A DNA stretch of 51,361 bases from a virus: the IMG/VR virus record IMGVR_UViG_3300015371_000055, positions 1 through 51,361 of that record; one strand, written 5' to 3'. Numbering within the stretch: position 1 is the first letter of the stretch; each line of letters starts with the position of its first letter. The notes below the pieces were generated by a model that was given only the letters and a program-made list of their open reading frames with translations, was not told the DNA's origin and ran no database searches. The position numbers and the translations under genes are program-made. Shown piece by piece: positions 17,945-25,704 of this stretch.

Positions 17945-18118
17945 TCAGGGCGCTTTCGCCACAGCCCTGCGCAGGGCCAGGACCCGCTGAAACTGCGCCG
18001 ACTTCGCCGCCCGCCGCTGACCTTTCCGCCGGTAGAGCACCGTGGCCGCATCCAACATGGCCCGCAACCCTGCACGTTCCCAGGAGCTGAAGTCATCCGG
18101 CGCCTCGCCGATCGTCAT
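17945..18118 (-). CDS. Small antisense-oriented protein in the lysis region
   Basis: A 57-residue basic protein (TIGEAPDDFSSWERAGLRAM...). ATG at 18118 has a strong SD (AGGAAGG, 18129-18123). It lies on the minus strand between endolysin and holin, ending 1 bp after the endolysin stop. Helical, no known family. Confidence 0.5.
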   Translation of the reverse strand: MTIGEAPDDFSSWERAGLRAMLDAATVLYRRKGQRRAAKSAQFQRVLALRRAVAKAP

Positions 18119-18181
18119 CCGCCCATCCTTCCTAAGAGTCCCAAACCAGACCGCTGATACCCCCAACCCCGGGAGAATCCT

Positions 18182-18508
18182 GTGACCGTCGCCAAGGCCA
18201 TCGTCGCCGTGCTCGCCGCGGTCCTGGCCGCTGTCGTCCCGTACATGGTCGCCGGCCCGCTGGACATCATCGGCTGGTTCAACATCATCGCCCTCGCCGC
18301 GGGTGCGGTCGCGGTGTTCAACACGGCCAACATCCCTGGCTGGCCGGTGGCGAAGACCATCGCGCACGCCGTCGCCGTCGTCGCCGTCCTACTCATGTCC
18401 GCCTGGCAGGGCGGGCTGTCCACCCCCGAGATCCTGCAGTTGGTGTTGGCGTTTGTCGGCACCCTCTCCGTCTACGTGGTGCCCAACGGATCCGCGGCCA
18501 CCGCATAA
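18182..18508 (+). CDS. Holin
   Basis: A 108-residue hydrophobic protein, GTG after GGGAGA. It shows predicted membrane helices at ~3-22, 28-45, 56-76 and 85-102, with short loops and little cytoplasmic tail. Size, hydrophobicity, position after the endolysin, and the following terminator fit a holin that releases the endolysin to the wall. Confidence 0.75.
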   Translation: MTVAKAIVAVLAAVLAAVVPYMVAGPLDIIGWFNIIALAAGAVAVFNTANIPGWPVAKTIAHAVAVVAVLLMSAWQGGLSTPEILQLVLAFVGTLSVYVVPNGSAATA

Positions 18509-18532
18509 CCCCGCCGATCGCTCCCCAGCGAC

Positions 18533-18577
18533 GCCCCCCGCCTACTCCCTTCACCGGGGGTTGGGCGGGGGGCTTTT
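18533..18577 (+). terminator. Intrinsic terminator after the holin
   Basis: Perfect 10-bp stem GCCCCCCGCC (18533-18542) / GGCGGGGGGC (18564-18573) followed by TTTT. It closes the tail-lysis transcription unit. Confidence 0.85.
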
Positions 18578-18599
18578 CGTCGTTCCGAAGGAGAACATC

Positions 18600-18788
18600 G
18601 TGGATGACCTGCAACGCCGCGCCGACAACGCCGAAGCAGCGTTGATCAACCTCGCCGCGCTCGCGCCGTACGCCGACCCGCTCCGGCTACCCCCCTACCC
18701 GGAACACCGCCGCCACCGGCTGCTCGCCCTCCTGTGGAAAGACTTCCGGCACCACCGCATCCCCACGCAACGCCGTTGGGATGACTAG
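18600..18788 (+). CDS. Small protein after the holin terminator
   Basis: A 62-residue protein, GTG preceded by GAAGGAG with 6-nt spacing. N-terminal helix (DLQRRADNAEAALINLAALA), basic Arg/His-rich C-terminus. No family recognised. It is the last plus-strand gene before the convergent terminase. Confidence 0.6.
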   Translation: MDDLQRRADNAEAALINLAALAPYADPLRLPPYPEHRRHRLLALLWKDFRHHRIPTQRRWDD

Positions 18789-18801
18789 CTACCCTGATAC
18801 T

Positions 18802-18874
18802 TGCCCCTGCCCGGGGCCCAGGCACAAGTCGTTTCGGTGGGACCGGCCGACCCAACCCTCCCCAGGCAGGGGCA
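18802..18874. terminator. Inverted repeat between convergent operons
   Basis: TGCCCCTGCC (18802-18811) pairs with GGCAGGGGCA (18865-18874), loop 53 bp. It sits between the plus-strand lysis end and the minus-strand terminase end. It could be a two-way terminator, but the long loop and absent T-tract make this weak. Confidence 0.3.
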
Positions 18875-18876
18875 CA

Positions 18877-20445
18877 TCAGGCCGGGATCTTCCCCGGCAG
18901 GAGCACACCAATGGCTCCGCTCAACGCATCAGGCAGGTCATCGCGGGGCCCCGGGTAGCCAGTCAACTCGTCCTGCAACTTCCTCAACGGCTTCGCATGC
19001 ACCACCAAACCCTCGTGGTACACATCCGCCGCCGCCCGAATCCGGACGTCCTTCGACGCGTGCGCCCACGGCGCCTGATCCCCACGCCGCAGCCCGAGCA
19101 GGTCACGGGTGTTCTCCTCCGAGCCCAACGCGTTGGGCTCCCCGAACACCTGCAAACCGTCGAACCGGCCACGCAACACATCCAGCCGCTGCCGGGTCTC
19201 CAGATACGACCAATGCCCCTGATCCGCCGCCGCGATCACCACCGCAGGCTTCTGCGTAGTCAACAACCCGGCCACCACGTAGGCGGTCCAGTCCGACGTG
19301 TCATGCGTCGACTTCGCCGGATCCACGTAACACACCCAGCGCCGCACGTAACTGGTCCGCTGGTACCGGAACTCCGACTCCCAGTACGCCCCCGACTCGT
19401 CCCGCACCGGATCGTTCATCCGTGACAACGCGAACGCCCTGTTCAGGGTGCCGTCCTCGTTGTAGCGCTCCGCCCGTAGCTTCTCCAACGGGAACGCCTG
19501 CGGCCAAAACGACCGCTCCGACGGCAACCCCTCATCCACGATCGCCGGGTAGTAGTGCGCCTGGAACCGGGCATCGTGCAGCCATGACCGGCTGAGCTCA
19601 CCCTTCGCCACCCGCACCGCGTCATGGATCAAACACCCCGCCTTCACCGCCGTCCCCACGATCTGCACCACCGCCCCACGGCTGCCGGCCATCGGGAGAA
19701 TGTTCTCCGTGATCGCGGCGAGGGGGTCCGCCTTCTCCTTCAGCGTCCACTTGTTCCCGCCCCGCTGGATGTCATCCCCGACCAGCAGGGTGGGCCGCAT
19801 TCCGTCCACGTTCAAACCCAGCGAGGACTCGTGGATGCCGTAGGCGCCGATTGCGCGCCGGCCACGGTCATCACCCTGCAGCACCGTGACCCCCGGCCCC
19901 CCCGCGCCGCGGACCGGGCACAACTCGGGGAAGTCGTTCAACAGCAGCTCGGACACCTTGTCCGCCCGACCGTGCACGATGTTGAGGATGTTGGCCAGAT
20001 GCTTCTTCGCCTGATCACCGGTGAAGGAGAACGCGCAAAAAAACGAGTGGTGCCCGTGCGCCAACGCCCACAAGGGCAGTACCCGGAAGTACAGGGTGGA
20101 CTTCATCCCGCCGCGGGAGGCGACGGTGACATCGTGCCGCTCACCGCGCCGCATCCACGTCTTCGCCCGCCGGTAGGCGTCCATGTGGAAGTCGCAGAAC
20201 GACATGTCGCCGCTCGACTCCGGATCCGGGTCACGCAGGTACCGGCCGAGGTAGGTGACGGCGAACAGGAACGGATCATCACGGGTGATCGCCCGCCGGT
20301 ACCGGCTGCCCCCGACCGGGCGATGGTTGACCCAGCCGCCGCGGTCCAACCAGAGCGGGGTGTTCGTCGGCCGCAGCAGTTCCCGCCGGGCCGCAACAGG
20401 CAGACTCGGCGGGAACTGAACAGACCTAGACCGGGTGGGTGTCAC
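18877..20445 (-). CDS. terL: Terminase large subunit
   Basis: A 522-residue DNA-packaging motor. ATPase part: Walker-A-like ASRGGMKST (~109-117) and Walker B TLLVGDD (~219-225). Nuclease part: YVDPA (Asp375), FGEP (Glu436) and DDLPDAL (Asp506), the RNase-H-like acidic residues that cut concatemers. Full family length. The GTG start overlaps the small-subunit stop (GTGA). Unusually, it is at the 3' end of a minus-strand operon, convergent with the lysis genes, far from the (unseen) head genes. Confidence 0.92.
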   Translation of the reverse strand: MTPTRSRSVQFPPSLPVAARRELLRPTNTPLWLDRGGWVNHRPVGGSRYRRAITRDDPFLFAVTYLGRYLRDPDPESSGDMSFCDFHMDAYRRAKTWMRRGERHDVTVASRGGMKSTLYFRVLPLWALAHGHHSFFCAFSFTGDQAKKHLANILNIVHGRADKVSELLLNDFPELCPVRGAGGPGVTVLQGDDRGRRAIGAYGIHESSLGLNVDGMRPTLLVGDDIQRGGNKWTLKEKADPLAAITENILPMAGSRGAVVQIVGTAVKAGCLIHDAVRVAKGELSRSWLHDARFQAHYYPAIVDEGLPSERSFWPQAFPLEKLRAERYNEDGTLNRAFALSRMNDPVRDESGAYWESEFRYQRTSYVRRWVCYVDPAKSTHDTSDWTAYVVAGLLTTQKPAVVIAAADQGHWSYLETRQRLDVLRGRFDGLQVFGEPNALGSEENTRDLLGLRRGDQAPWAHASKDVRIRAAADVYHEGLVVHAKPLRKLQDELTGYPGPRDDLPDALSGAIGVLLPGKIPA

Positions 20446-20870
20446 GCGCCGTCGAGATCCTTCAACGTGGCATCGACCTGCGCCTCGGTCACCGGATCCA
20501 CCCGCGGCGGTTCCCGCAGGTCAGCGACCGACACCTGCTTGGGGGCGTAGGTGCCGACCACCTTGGCCCGCTGCTCCACCACCTTCAGGATGACCGGCAC
20601 ATAGTCCACGGCCTTACCGCCGAGAGCCTCACGTTCCTCCCCCAGCCAGTCCTGCAGGGTAGCGAGGAACGCCCGCAACGCTTCCCGGTCCTGGGCGGCA
20701 TCCACCATGAACGCCCACTCGGCCTCGATCTTGCCTTCTTCGATGTACTTACGGACCGCGGTGTGCGACTTGCCGATCTTCTGGCCGATGTAGCGCAGCG
20801 AGTAGCCCTGCTCGGCGAGCTCGACGGCAAGTTTGACCTTGGCCGCCTTGTCCGGGTCGGGGGGGCTCAC
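20442..20870 (-). CDS. Terminase small subunit-like protein
   Basis: A 142-residue protein. N-terminal HTH (YSLRYIGQKIGKSHTAVRKY, ~23-42), then a helical region that could oligomerise. Being directly coupled to terL, it likely recognises the packaging site. GTG start with weak SD. Confidence 0.75.
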   Translation of the reverse strand: MSPPDPDKAAKVKLAVELAEQGYSLRYIGQKIGKSHTAVRKYIEEGKIEAEWAFMVDAAQDREALRAFLATLQDWLGEEREALGGKAVDYVPVILKVVEQRAKVVGTYAPKQVSVADLREPPRVDPVTEAQVDATLKDLDGA

Positions 20871-20961
20871 TCTCTGTTACCAAATCCTTGTTTCCAAGTG
20901 GATTACACAGGTCAGGCGTACGCGTCGCTGTGCTTGGCGCTCCATCCCCCGGCCATCACGG

Positions 20962-21192
20962 CTACAGGTAGCCGGCGTTCTCTCGTCGGCGGGCGGCGGC
21001 TTTGGCGGCCTTGTCGGCGCGGCGGGCGGCTTCCTTGGCGGCTTCCTTGGCGCGGCGCTGTTGCTCGGCCTTGCGTTCGCGGTCTTCGCGGTCTTTGCGC
21101 TGTTGGGCTAGTTTGCGGTCCACGTTTGCGGTGATTTTGGCTGCGTCTGCGCGGCTGATGCGTTTCACGTCGCCGCCGCTGAAGAATCCCAT
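20962..21192 (-). CDS. Small Ala/Lys/Arg-rich helical protein
   Basis: A 76-residue protein; AAGGAGA at -9 supports ATG 21192. It begins MGFF, then one long charged helix rich in A, K, R, E and Q, likely a coiled coil. No family known. It is one of several short minus-strand proteins that begin MGFF, MGWF or MSLF. Confidence 0.6.
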   Translation of the reverse strand: MGFFSGGDVKRISRADAAKITANVDRKLAQQRKDREDRERKAEQQRRAKEAAKEAARRADKAAKAAARRRENAGYL

Positions 21193-21209
21193 CAGTGTTC
21201 TCCTTTGTT

Positions 21210-21410
21210 TTAGTGTCGGGCGGTGCATCGTTCGCCGTGGGCGACGGTTTTGTGGCAGGTGCCGCCGTTCCGCATGTGGGCGCCGCAGACGTGGGGGCGC
21301 TTCCGTTTCTGGGCTTCTCTGCGGTCGGCTTCGGCGATGGCGCGGCAGCGGCAGGTACCGCAGCTGCAGCGGCGGCATTTGTTGGTGGTGGTGACGTTGA
21401 AAAATCCCAT
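21210..21410 (-). CDS. Small Cys-rich protein
   Basis: A 66-residue protein with SD AAGGGGA. It starts MGFFNVT and has a first cluster CRRCSCGTCRC and a second CGAHMRNGGTCHKTV...C, which could form two zinc sites. Unknown function. Confidence 0.6.
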   Translation of the reverse strand: MGFFNVTTTNKCRRCSCGTCRCRAIAEADRREAQKRKRPHVCGAHMRNGGTCHKTVAHGERCTARH

Positions 21411-21452
21411 AGTTGTCCCCTTCCAGCGATTCGGGTTTGGGTGCGGAATGTG

Positions 21453-21725
21453 TTAGTTGGGGCCTATGTAGGCGGTATCGGGTTCGTCGTTGTTTGACGT
21501 GTACGGTTTTGGTCGTGCAGCGGCGATGGTGCTGTCGTTGGTTTTTTGTTCGAACCGGCGGTGCCACAGGTAGCAGACGGCCAACACGAGCAGGGTTGCG
21601 ATGACGCCCCATCCGGCGGCGGCGAGGAACTCGGCGTGGGCGAGGCTGGCGGCGGCGCCGATGGAGGCGATCCCGGCGAGGGGGATCGCCGCCCAGCGGA
21701 GCGCGGTTTCGTCGTCTAGTTTCAC
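21453..21725 (-). CDS. Small membrane protein
   Basis: A 90-residue protein with GTG start (GTGA overlap with the upstream gene). Two hydrophobic stretches (~10-29 and 34-55) end in WHRR, followed by a polar tail. Likely in the inner membrane; role unknown. Confidence 0.6.
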   Translation of the reverse strand: MKLDDETALRWAAIPLAGIASIGAAASLAHAEFLAAAGWGVIATLLVLAVCYLWHRRFEQKTNDSTIAAARPKPYTSNNDEPDTAYIGPN

Positions 21726-21913
21726 GACTCTTCGACGGCTTCTCGCATGAGCTTGGCCAGGCGGCGGGCGAGGTGCACGGTGGCGTCGTGGATGCGTGCG
21801 GACCCGGTTTTTTCGGCGTCGGCGGCCATGCGGTCGGCGCCGTCTTCGATGAACGCGGCGCCGATGAGGGCCATGGGGCTGGTGAGCATTTCGTTGAGTG
21901 CTTTGCTGGCCAT
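21722..21913 (-). CDS. Small helical protein, unknown
   Basis: A 63-residue protein (ASKALNEMLTSPMALIG... HLARRLAKLMREAVEES). Predicted helical. Stop overlaps the next GTG. No family recognised; the start is supported by its place 3 bp after the upstream stop. Confidence 0.6.
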   Translation of the reverse strand: MASKALNEMLTSPMALIGAAFIEDGADRMAADAEKTGSARIHDATVHLARRLAKLMREAVEES

Positions 21914-21916
21914 CGG

Positions 21917-22168
21917 TTAGTCCCATACCCTTGCGTTGATGGTGCGGCGCCCGGCCTGTCGGGCGTAGTACAGGCGGTCGTTGCCGTCGAGCACCTTGTA
22001 GCCGCCGCCCCAGGTGCGTTTCACATCGATCAGTGGTCCTTCGGACTTGAGCAGTCCCCGGTTTTGCTTGCGCTTGTCGGGGGTGTGGCCGTGGCTGATA
22101 CTCGAGACCGAGATGCGTTTACGGGTGTGGCGTGCGAGCGGTACAGGGTCTTTGCTGAACCAGCCCAT
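21917..22168 (-). CDS. Small basic protein, unknown
   Basis: An 83-residue protein beginning MGWFSKDP, basic middle (RHTRKRISVSS), then a beta-rich part (RTWGGGYKVLDGNDRLYYARQ). SD AAGGAG. Overlaps the upstream stop as TGATG. Confidence 0.6.
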   Translation of the reverse strand: MGWFSKDPVPLARHTRKRISVSSISHGHTPDKRKQNRGLLKSEGPLIDVKRTWGGGYKVLDGNDRLYYARQAGRRTINARVWD

Positions 22169-22305
22169 CAGCGGCGCTCCTTGCGGTCGAGGTCGGCGAG
22201 TTTCTGTTGGGCGGCTTTGACGTCCCGGTTGGTGGAGCGGTCGTCGGCGAGGACCGCCCGGAGTTCGGCGCGTTCTTTCGCGGTGACACCGTCTTGGTTG
22301 GTCAT
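22168..22305 (-). CDS. Very small helical protein
   Basis: A 45-residue charged protein (TNQDGVTAKERAELRAVLAD...). ATGA overlap with the upstream gene and TGATG with the downstream gene argue that it is translated. Confidence 0.55.
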   Translation of the reverse strand: MTNQDGVTAKERAELRAVLADDRSTNRDVKAAQQKLADLDRKERR

Positions 22306-22466
22306 CGCCGGCCCTTCTTCGTGCGCTCCGCGGCGCGTGCCGCGATCCCGGCGTCCATCTGGTGGCGGTTGCCTGCGGCGACGTCTCCGCGGCGGTCGGC
22401 CTCGGCTGCTTTGCGCCACGAGTCGCGGACGCGGGCTTCGAGGATGTCGACGGTGTCGCGCTTCAT
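22302..22466 (-). CDS. Very small helical protein
   Basis: A 54-residue charged protein (KRDTVDILEARVRDSWRKAAEADRR start split by Ala-rich part). Coupled at both ends by ATGA overlaps. Function unknown. Confidence 0.55.
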   Translation of the reverse strand: MKRDTVDILEARVRDSWRKAAEADRRGDVAAGNRHQMDAGIAARAAERTKKGRR

Positions 22467-22615
22467 GCCCGGCCCCGTCCTCGGCAGCAACTGCACCTGG
22501 GGGACTGGCATTTGCGGTGCAGGCCGTAGCCGCACTCGGTGCACCGGAAGGGTGGGCGGGCGCGGGTTGGCCTGTCTGGGTCCTTTTTGGTCTTTTTCGA
22601 GCCGAACAGGCTCAT
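22463..22615 (-). CDS. Very small zinc-ribbon-like protein
   Basis: A 50-residue protein: MSLFGSKKTKKD start, then CTECG, CQSPRCSCC. Probably binds one zinc. Coupled by ATGA overlaps to both neighbours. Confidence 0.55.
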   Translation of the reverse strand: MSLFGSKKTKKDPDRPTRARPPFRCTECGYGLHRKCQSPRCSCCRGRGRA

Positions 22616-22887
22616 CTCATGCCTCCCCTTATCGGCGTGGCCACGGGGCGGACCATGAACACGATCTCGCTGCCTGCCCGTTCCGCTGCTGCGGCGAGTT
22701 CGTAGTGGCAGGCGAGGCAGCGGCGGTGGACACCCTCAGGGTCGATGAGGGTGAACAGGCACGGCCGCAGCTGGTGGCAGCCGGTGCAGGTGCCAGGAGC
22801 GGTGTGTGGGCCGCGGCCCCAGCACTTGTCGCAATGACCCTTGGCGCACATTCCGCAGGGGCAGCCGCAGCCGGAGGTGACGGTCAT
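22612..22887 (-). CDS. Cys-rich zinc-binding protein
   Basis: A 91-residue protein with CGCPCGMCAKGHCDKC, CTGCHQLRPC and RRCLACHYE clusters, so two or more zinc sites are likely. ATGA coupling upstream. Unknown function; such proteins are frequent among small actinophage genes. Confidence 0.6.
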   Translation of the reverse strand: MTVTSGCGCPCGMCAKGHCDKCWGRGPHTAPGTCTGCHQLRPCLFTLIDPEGVHRRCLACHYELAAAAERAGSEIVFMVRPVATPIRGGMR

Positions 22888-23144
22888 CGCCGGGCCGCCC
22901 TCTTCGCGACCAACCACTCCCCCAGCCGGGGGTTGGCTTCGTAGACGGCGTCGATCCAGTGGCAGCGCAGACACAAGCCGACCCGCAGCCACAGCGGCAG
23001 GGCGTCCCAGGTGTGCTGGGTCGAGTCCAGCGCCCGCCGACGGTTTTCGTCGGACCACTCGGCATCGCCGGCGGGGGCGTAGATGTCTTCGGCGGCCCGC
23101 TCCGCGGCATCCCATGCCCGGTAGCGGGCCAGTACCCCGGCCAT
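22884..23144 (-). CDS. Small Trp-rich protein
   Basis: An 86-residue protein (MAGVLARYRAWDAAERAAED... LPLWLRVGLCLRCHWIDAV). Helical with one CxxC. The TGATG overlap with the upstream peptide gene sets the start. Function unknown. Confidence 0.6.
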   Translation of the reverse strand: MAGVLARYRAWDAAERAAEDIYAPAGDAEWSDENRRRALDSTQHTWDALPLWLRVGLCLRCHWIDAVYEANPRLGEWLVAKRAARR

Positions 23145-23227
23145 CACAGATCCTCCTCGAGGAGGAGGAGTTCGGTTTCCCAGTCGAGGTCGAGTAGCTG
23201 CCACCAGGTGGGTGTGGTGTCGGCCAT
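23144..23227 (-). CDS. Acidic 27-residue peptide
   Basis: MADTTPTWWQ followed by a Leu/Glu/Asp-rich end (ETELLLLEEDL). SD AGAGGGGAC lies 8 nt upstream, and the stop overlaps the next ATG. It is the first gene of the eleven-gene minus-strand run that leads to terminase. Confidence 0.45.
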   Translation of the reverse strand: MADTTPTWWQLLDLDWETELLLLEEDL

Positions 23228-23299
23228 CGGGTGTCCCCTCTTTGGTGGTTGCCGCCGGCCCGCGAGGACGCTGCACCCGCGGGCGGCGGAGCTTGGGTT

Positions 23300-23345
23300 C
23301 CGTCCATCCGCGGTGCTCTGGAGGGTTGACATCGCGGATGGACGG
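23300..23345. promoter_or_regulatory. 13-bp inverted repeat in a divergent intergenic region
   Basis: CCGTCCATCCGCG (23300-23312) and CGCGGATGGACGG (23333-23345) are a perfect inverted repeat; arm starts are 33 bp apart, about three helix turns. A TTGACA (23326-23331) sits between the arms. It lies between the minus-strand small-gene operon and the plus-strand regulatory cassette, so it may be an operator. The 264-bp gap shows nothing else clear. Confidence 0.55.
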
Positions 23346-23491
23346 AAGATTCAGTGTTTCACTTTGTGTCGGTACCGTGTCACTATGGCTCACTGTAGAG
23401 CAGGGGCGCAACCCCCACCTGTTGACCGGCCCGAAAGGATGCCCGACCATGGAGCGGTTCGATCTGCATCACCATGGGTCTGGAGGGACCA

Positions 23492-23665
23492 ATGAGCCTG
23501 CGTCTGCTGGCCAGCGGCTGCGACGGCGGGGACTGCCCGTCGATTCACCTCGACGAGGACACCGGCGAGATCATCGTCCGGGGACCGGACTCGACCGATC
23601 CGAGTATCGAGCGGTACCTGCGCTACCCGGCCGACACGTGGCGGGCCCTGCTCGCGCAGCTGTGA
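23492..23665 (+). CDS. Small acidic protein of the DUF6879/DUF5753 cassette
   Basis: A 57-residue protein; GGAGGGA before ATG 23492 favours it over the ATG at 23474. CDGGDCPSIHLDEDTGEIIV resembles the short proteins that precede DUF6879 genes in actinomycetes and loosely resembles DUF397. GTGA overlap with the next gene. Probably works with the two following proteins. Confidence 0.65.
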   Translation: MSLRLLASGCDGGDCPSIHLDEDTGEIIVRGPDSTDPSIERYLRYPADTWRALLAQL

Positions 23666-24216
23666 CCGGCCTGGACGCTGCCGCGTTCGACGCTCTGTTC
23701 AACGACTTCTACTTCGACGTTGTTCGGCTGGAAACCCTGCCCGCCTACTCGGTCGGCGGGGCGGAGCAGCAGCGGATAGTGGCGTGGCGGGAGGGTTTGC
23801 CGCGGCCGGAGCGCAGCGTCCGCACCGATCCTTGGCTGGCCCGCATCGCCACATCCACCGTCCGGGGTGGGCTGTCGTGGCGGCGTGTGCGGGTGTTCGA
23901 TGACCCGCCCAGCGACTACCAGCGCTACCAGTTGGAGAGCTACCGCGAGGCGCAGGCTGCCGGTGATCAGGTGGCCATCGCCTCCCGTGCCGACGTGGGG
24001 GAAACCGGTCCGGACGTGTGGGTGTTCGACGCGGGCACTCAGTACGCCCGTGCGGTGGTCATGCACTACCGCGACGACGGCAGCCTGGACCGTCGTGAAC
24101 TCGTCGAAGACCCGACCACTGTCGCGCATCTGGCCATGGAGGTTGCCCGGGTCGCGTCCCAGGCGTTGCCGTTGAACGAGTGGCTTGTTCGGGCTGGCGT
24201 CAACGCCGGTGCCTGA
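23662..24216 (+). CDS. DUF6879 family protein
   Basis: A 184-residue protein. FNDFYFDVVRLETLPAYSV, a central W-x-RRVRVFDDPPSDYQRYQL and DVWVFDAGTQYARAVVMHY match the actinobacterial DUF6879 family as I recall it. Biochemical role unknown, but the family is often next to DUF5753 regulators, as here. GTG start overlaps the previous stop; its 3' end overlaps the following gene by 8 bp. Confidence 0.75.
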   Translation: MTGLDAAAFDALFNDFYFDVVRLETLPAYSVGGAEQQRIVAWREGLPRPERSVRTDPWLARIATSTVRGGLSWRRVRVFDDPPSDYQRYQLESYREAQAAGDQVAIASRADVGETGPDVWVFDAGTQYARAVVMHYRDDGSLDRRELVEDPTTVAHLAMEVARVASQALPLNEWLVRAGVNAGA

Positions 24217-25021
24217 CAGCCGCCGCGACCAGTTGCGGGCTGAGCTGATGCGCCTGCGTATGCAGGCCGGGCTCGGTGGCCGACCCCTGGCCGAAAAGAT
24301 CGACTCGACGCAGGCCACGGTGTCGAGGATCGAACGCGGCCAAACCCTGCCGAGCCTGCCGATTGTGCGGGCTTGGCTGAAAGCCTGTGGCGCCGACCCG
24401 GAAACCACGACCAGGGTGGTGTCGTTGGCGGAGGCGGTGCACACCTACACCCGCGGCTGGGCGGCGCTCCTCGACGAGCATGGGCACGCGCAACGCGAGT
24501 TCCGGGCCCGAGAGGTGGCGTCACGCAGGGTGCGGAACTTCCAGCCGAGCGTCGTCCCTGGTCTGCTGCAAACCCCGGAGTACGCGCGTGCCGCGTTCTC
24601 GATGGGCCGCACCCGGGACGTCGATGCGGCGGTGGCGGAACGGATCGCCCGGCAAACAATCCTGTACGAGGAGGGGCGGCGGTTCGAGTTCATCCTGGCC
24701 GAGCAGGTGCTGCACATCCCCTACGGCGGGCCGGAGGTGTTGGCGGCGCAGCGCGACCGGCTGGTGTCGTTGGCGCGGCTGCCCACGGTTGAGCTCGTGG
24801 TCCTGCCGACGTCGCCGGTGGTGATGGCGTTGTGGTCGAACTTCATCATCTGGGACCCGAAGGAAGACCCGCCGTATGGGGCTTCGGAGACGTGGCTGGG
24901 GGAGACGAAGGTGGAGGATCCCGGCGAGGTGGCGTGGCTCGAGGAGGTGTGGTCCCGCCTGTGGGATGCGTCCGTGCAGGGGGATGCGGCGTTGGATTTG
25001 ATCCGGAGGCGATGGGAGTGA
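24209..25021 (+). CDS. XRE-type regulator with DUF5753 (Scr1-like)
   Basis: A 270-residue protein. HTH at ~11-56 (LRMQAGLGGRPLAEKI; TQATVSRIERGQ). The rest is DUF5753: FQPSVVPGLLQTPEYARA, then FILAEQVL, VVLPTSPVVMALWSNFII and WLEEVWSRLWDASV. The family is described as antitoxin-like regulators in Streptomyces. I choose GTG 24209, but a TTG at 24185 in the same frame is possible. A phage copy could control lysogeny or host TA-like circuits. Confidence 0.85.
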   Translation: MPDSRRDQLRAELMRLRMQAGLGGRPLAEKIDSTQATVSRIERGQTLPSLPIVRAWLKACGADPETTTRVVSLAEAVHTYTRGWAALLDEHGHAQREFRAREVASRRVRNFQPSVVPGLLQTPEYARAAFSMGRTRDVDAAVAERIARQTILYEEGRRFEFILAEQVLHIPYGGPEVLAAQRDRLVSLARLPTVELVVLPTSPVVMALWSNFIIWDPKEDPPYGASETWLGETKVEDPGEVAWLEEVWSRLWDASVQGDAALDLIRRRWE

Positions 25022-25321
25022 CGGCTACCGGTTCGATCGGGTAGACACAGGGTGTGGCCGTATTGGCGTCCGGCCATGGTGGTGGTGGCCGCTCGCCCGG
25101 TAAGGGAGCATGCGGGGGTGCCGAAAGTGACGGTTAGGCGCTAAATCTCGGGGATGTCGTTTGCTCCGCCACCGCCACCCCAACAGCGGGTTCTACCTGA
25201 GTCGGCTGAAGTACACCCAAGTCGATGAAGTCGCGCCTGATACGGTGCCGGGTGTCTCGCCCACGTCCCGTCAGCGGATGAGGTGCCAACCCCCGTTGCC
25301 CGACGTGGGCGAGACAGCGCA
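25022..25321. other. 300-bp gap with a 15-bp inverted repeat
   Basis: No convincing gene. TGTCTCGCCCACGTC (25253-25267) and GACGTGGGCGAGACA (25302-25316) form a perfect 15-bp inverted repeat spanning 64 bp. It lies just past the 3' end of the minus-strand gene at 25322, so it may be its terminator (no T-tract), or a site for the nearby integrase. Bases 25022-25252 show nothing I can identify. Confidence 0.5.
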
Positions 25322-25639
25322 TCAGGCCCAGATGATCGGCTTGCCTGCGCTCACCGCGTGCGCGAGTTCGTCGACCGTGCCCGACCCGAGCGTTCCGTCC
25401 GGCCTGCGCACCACGATCACCTCGTCGGCTTGGTCGACTGCCCAACTCCAGTGCCCCTTTTCCTCATTGACCGGCGCGTTCGGGCGTGGTCGTCCAGCCC
25501 ATGCAGGGTTGAGTTGGCGGAGGTCGATGTCGTCGTCGGTGGGGACGATGCAGACGTCGCCGTCCTGGACGTAGGCGGCGCGGGCGAGGGTGAACAACTC
25601 GGGGTAACGCATCGAGCCGATTAGCACGATCTTCTTCAC
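25322..25639 (-). CDS. Rossmann-like nucleoside deoxyribosyltransferase/DUF4406-type protein
   Basis: A 105-residue protein with GTG start. Strand-loop IVLIGSMRYPELF, then DEVIVVRRPDGTLGSGTVDELAHAV and GKPIIWA give the fold of nucleoside 2-deoxyribosyltransferase-like phage proteins (conserved S-x-R near the N-terminus, and D/E in the GSGTVDEL helix). Substrate unknown. It stands alone on the minus strand between the DUF5753 gene and the integrase. Confidence 0.65.
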   Translation of the reverse strand: MKKIVLIGSMRYPELFTLARAAYVQDGDVCIVPTDDDIDLRQLNPAWAGRPRPNAPVNEEKGHWSWAVDQADEVIVVRRPDGTLGSGTVDELAHAVSAGKPIIWA

Positions 25640-25704
25640 TGCCGTGTTCCGTTCAGTGGGGGGTCGTTTTCGGCCGTTGGTGGCCTGTTGGGGCGGCTGC
25701 CGGT

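Noticed and set aside
25010-25045. tRNA-like T-arm (CTACCGGTTCGATCGGGTAG)
   Set aside because: No anticodon or acceptor stems can be built around it; the upstream bases are the coding end of the DUF5753 gene. At most a chance or remnant motif.
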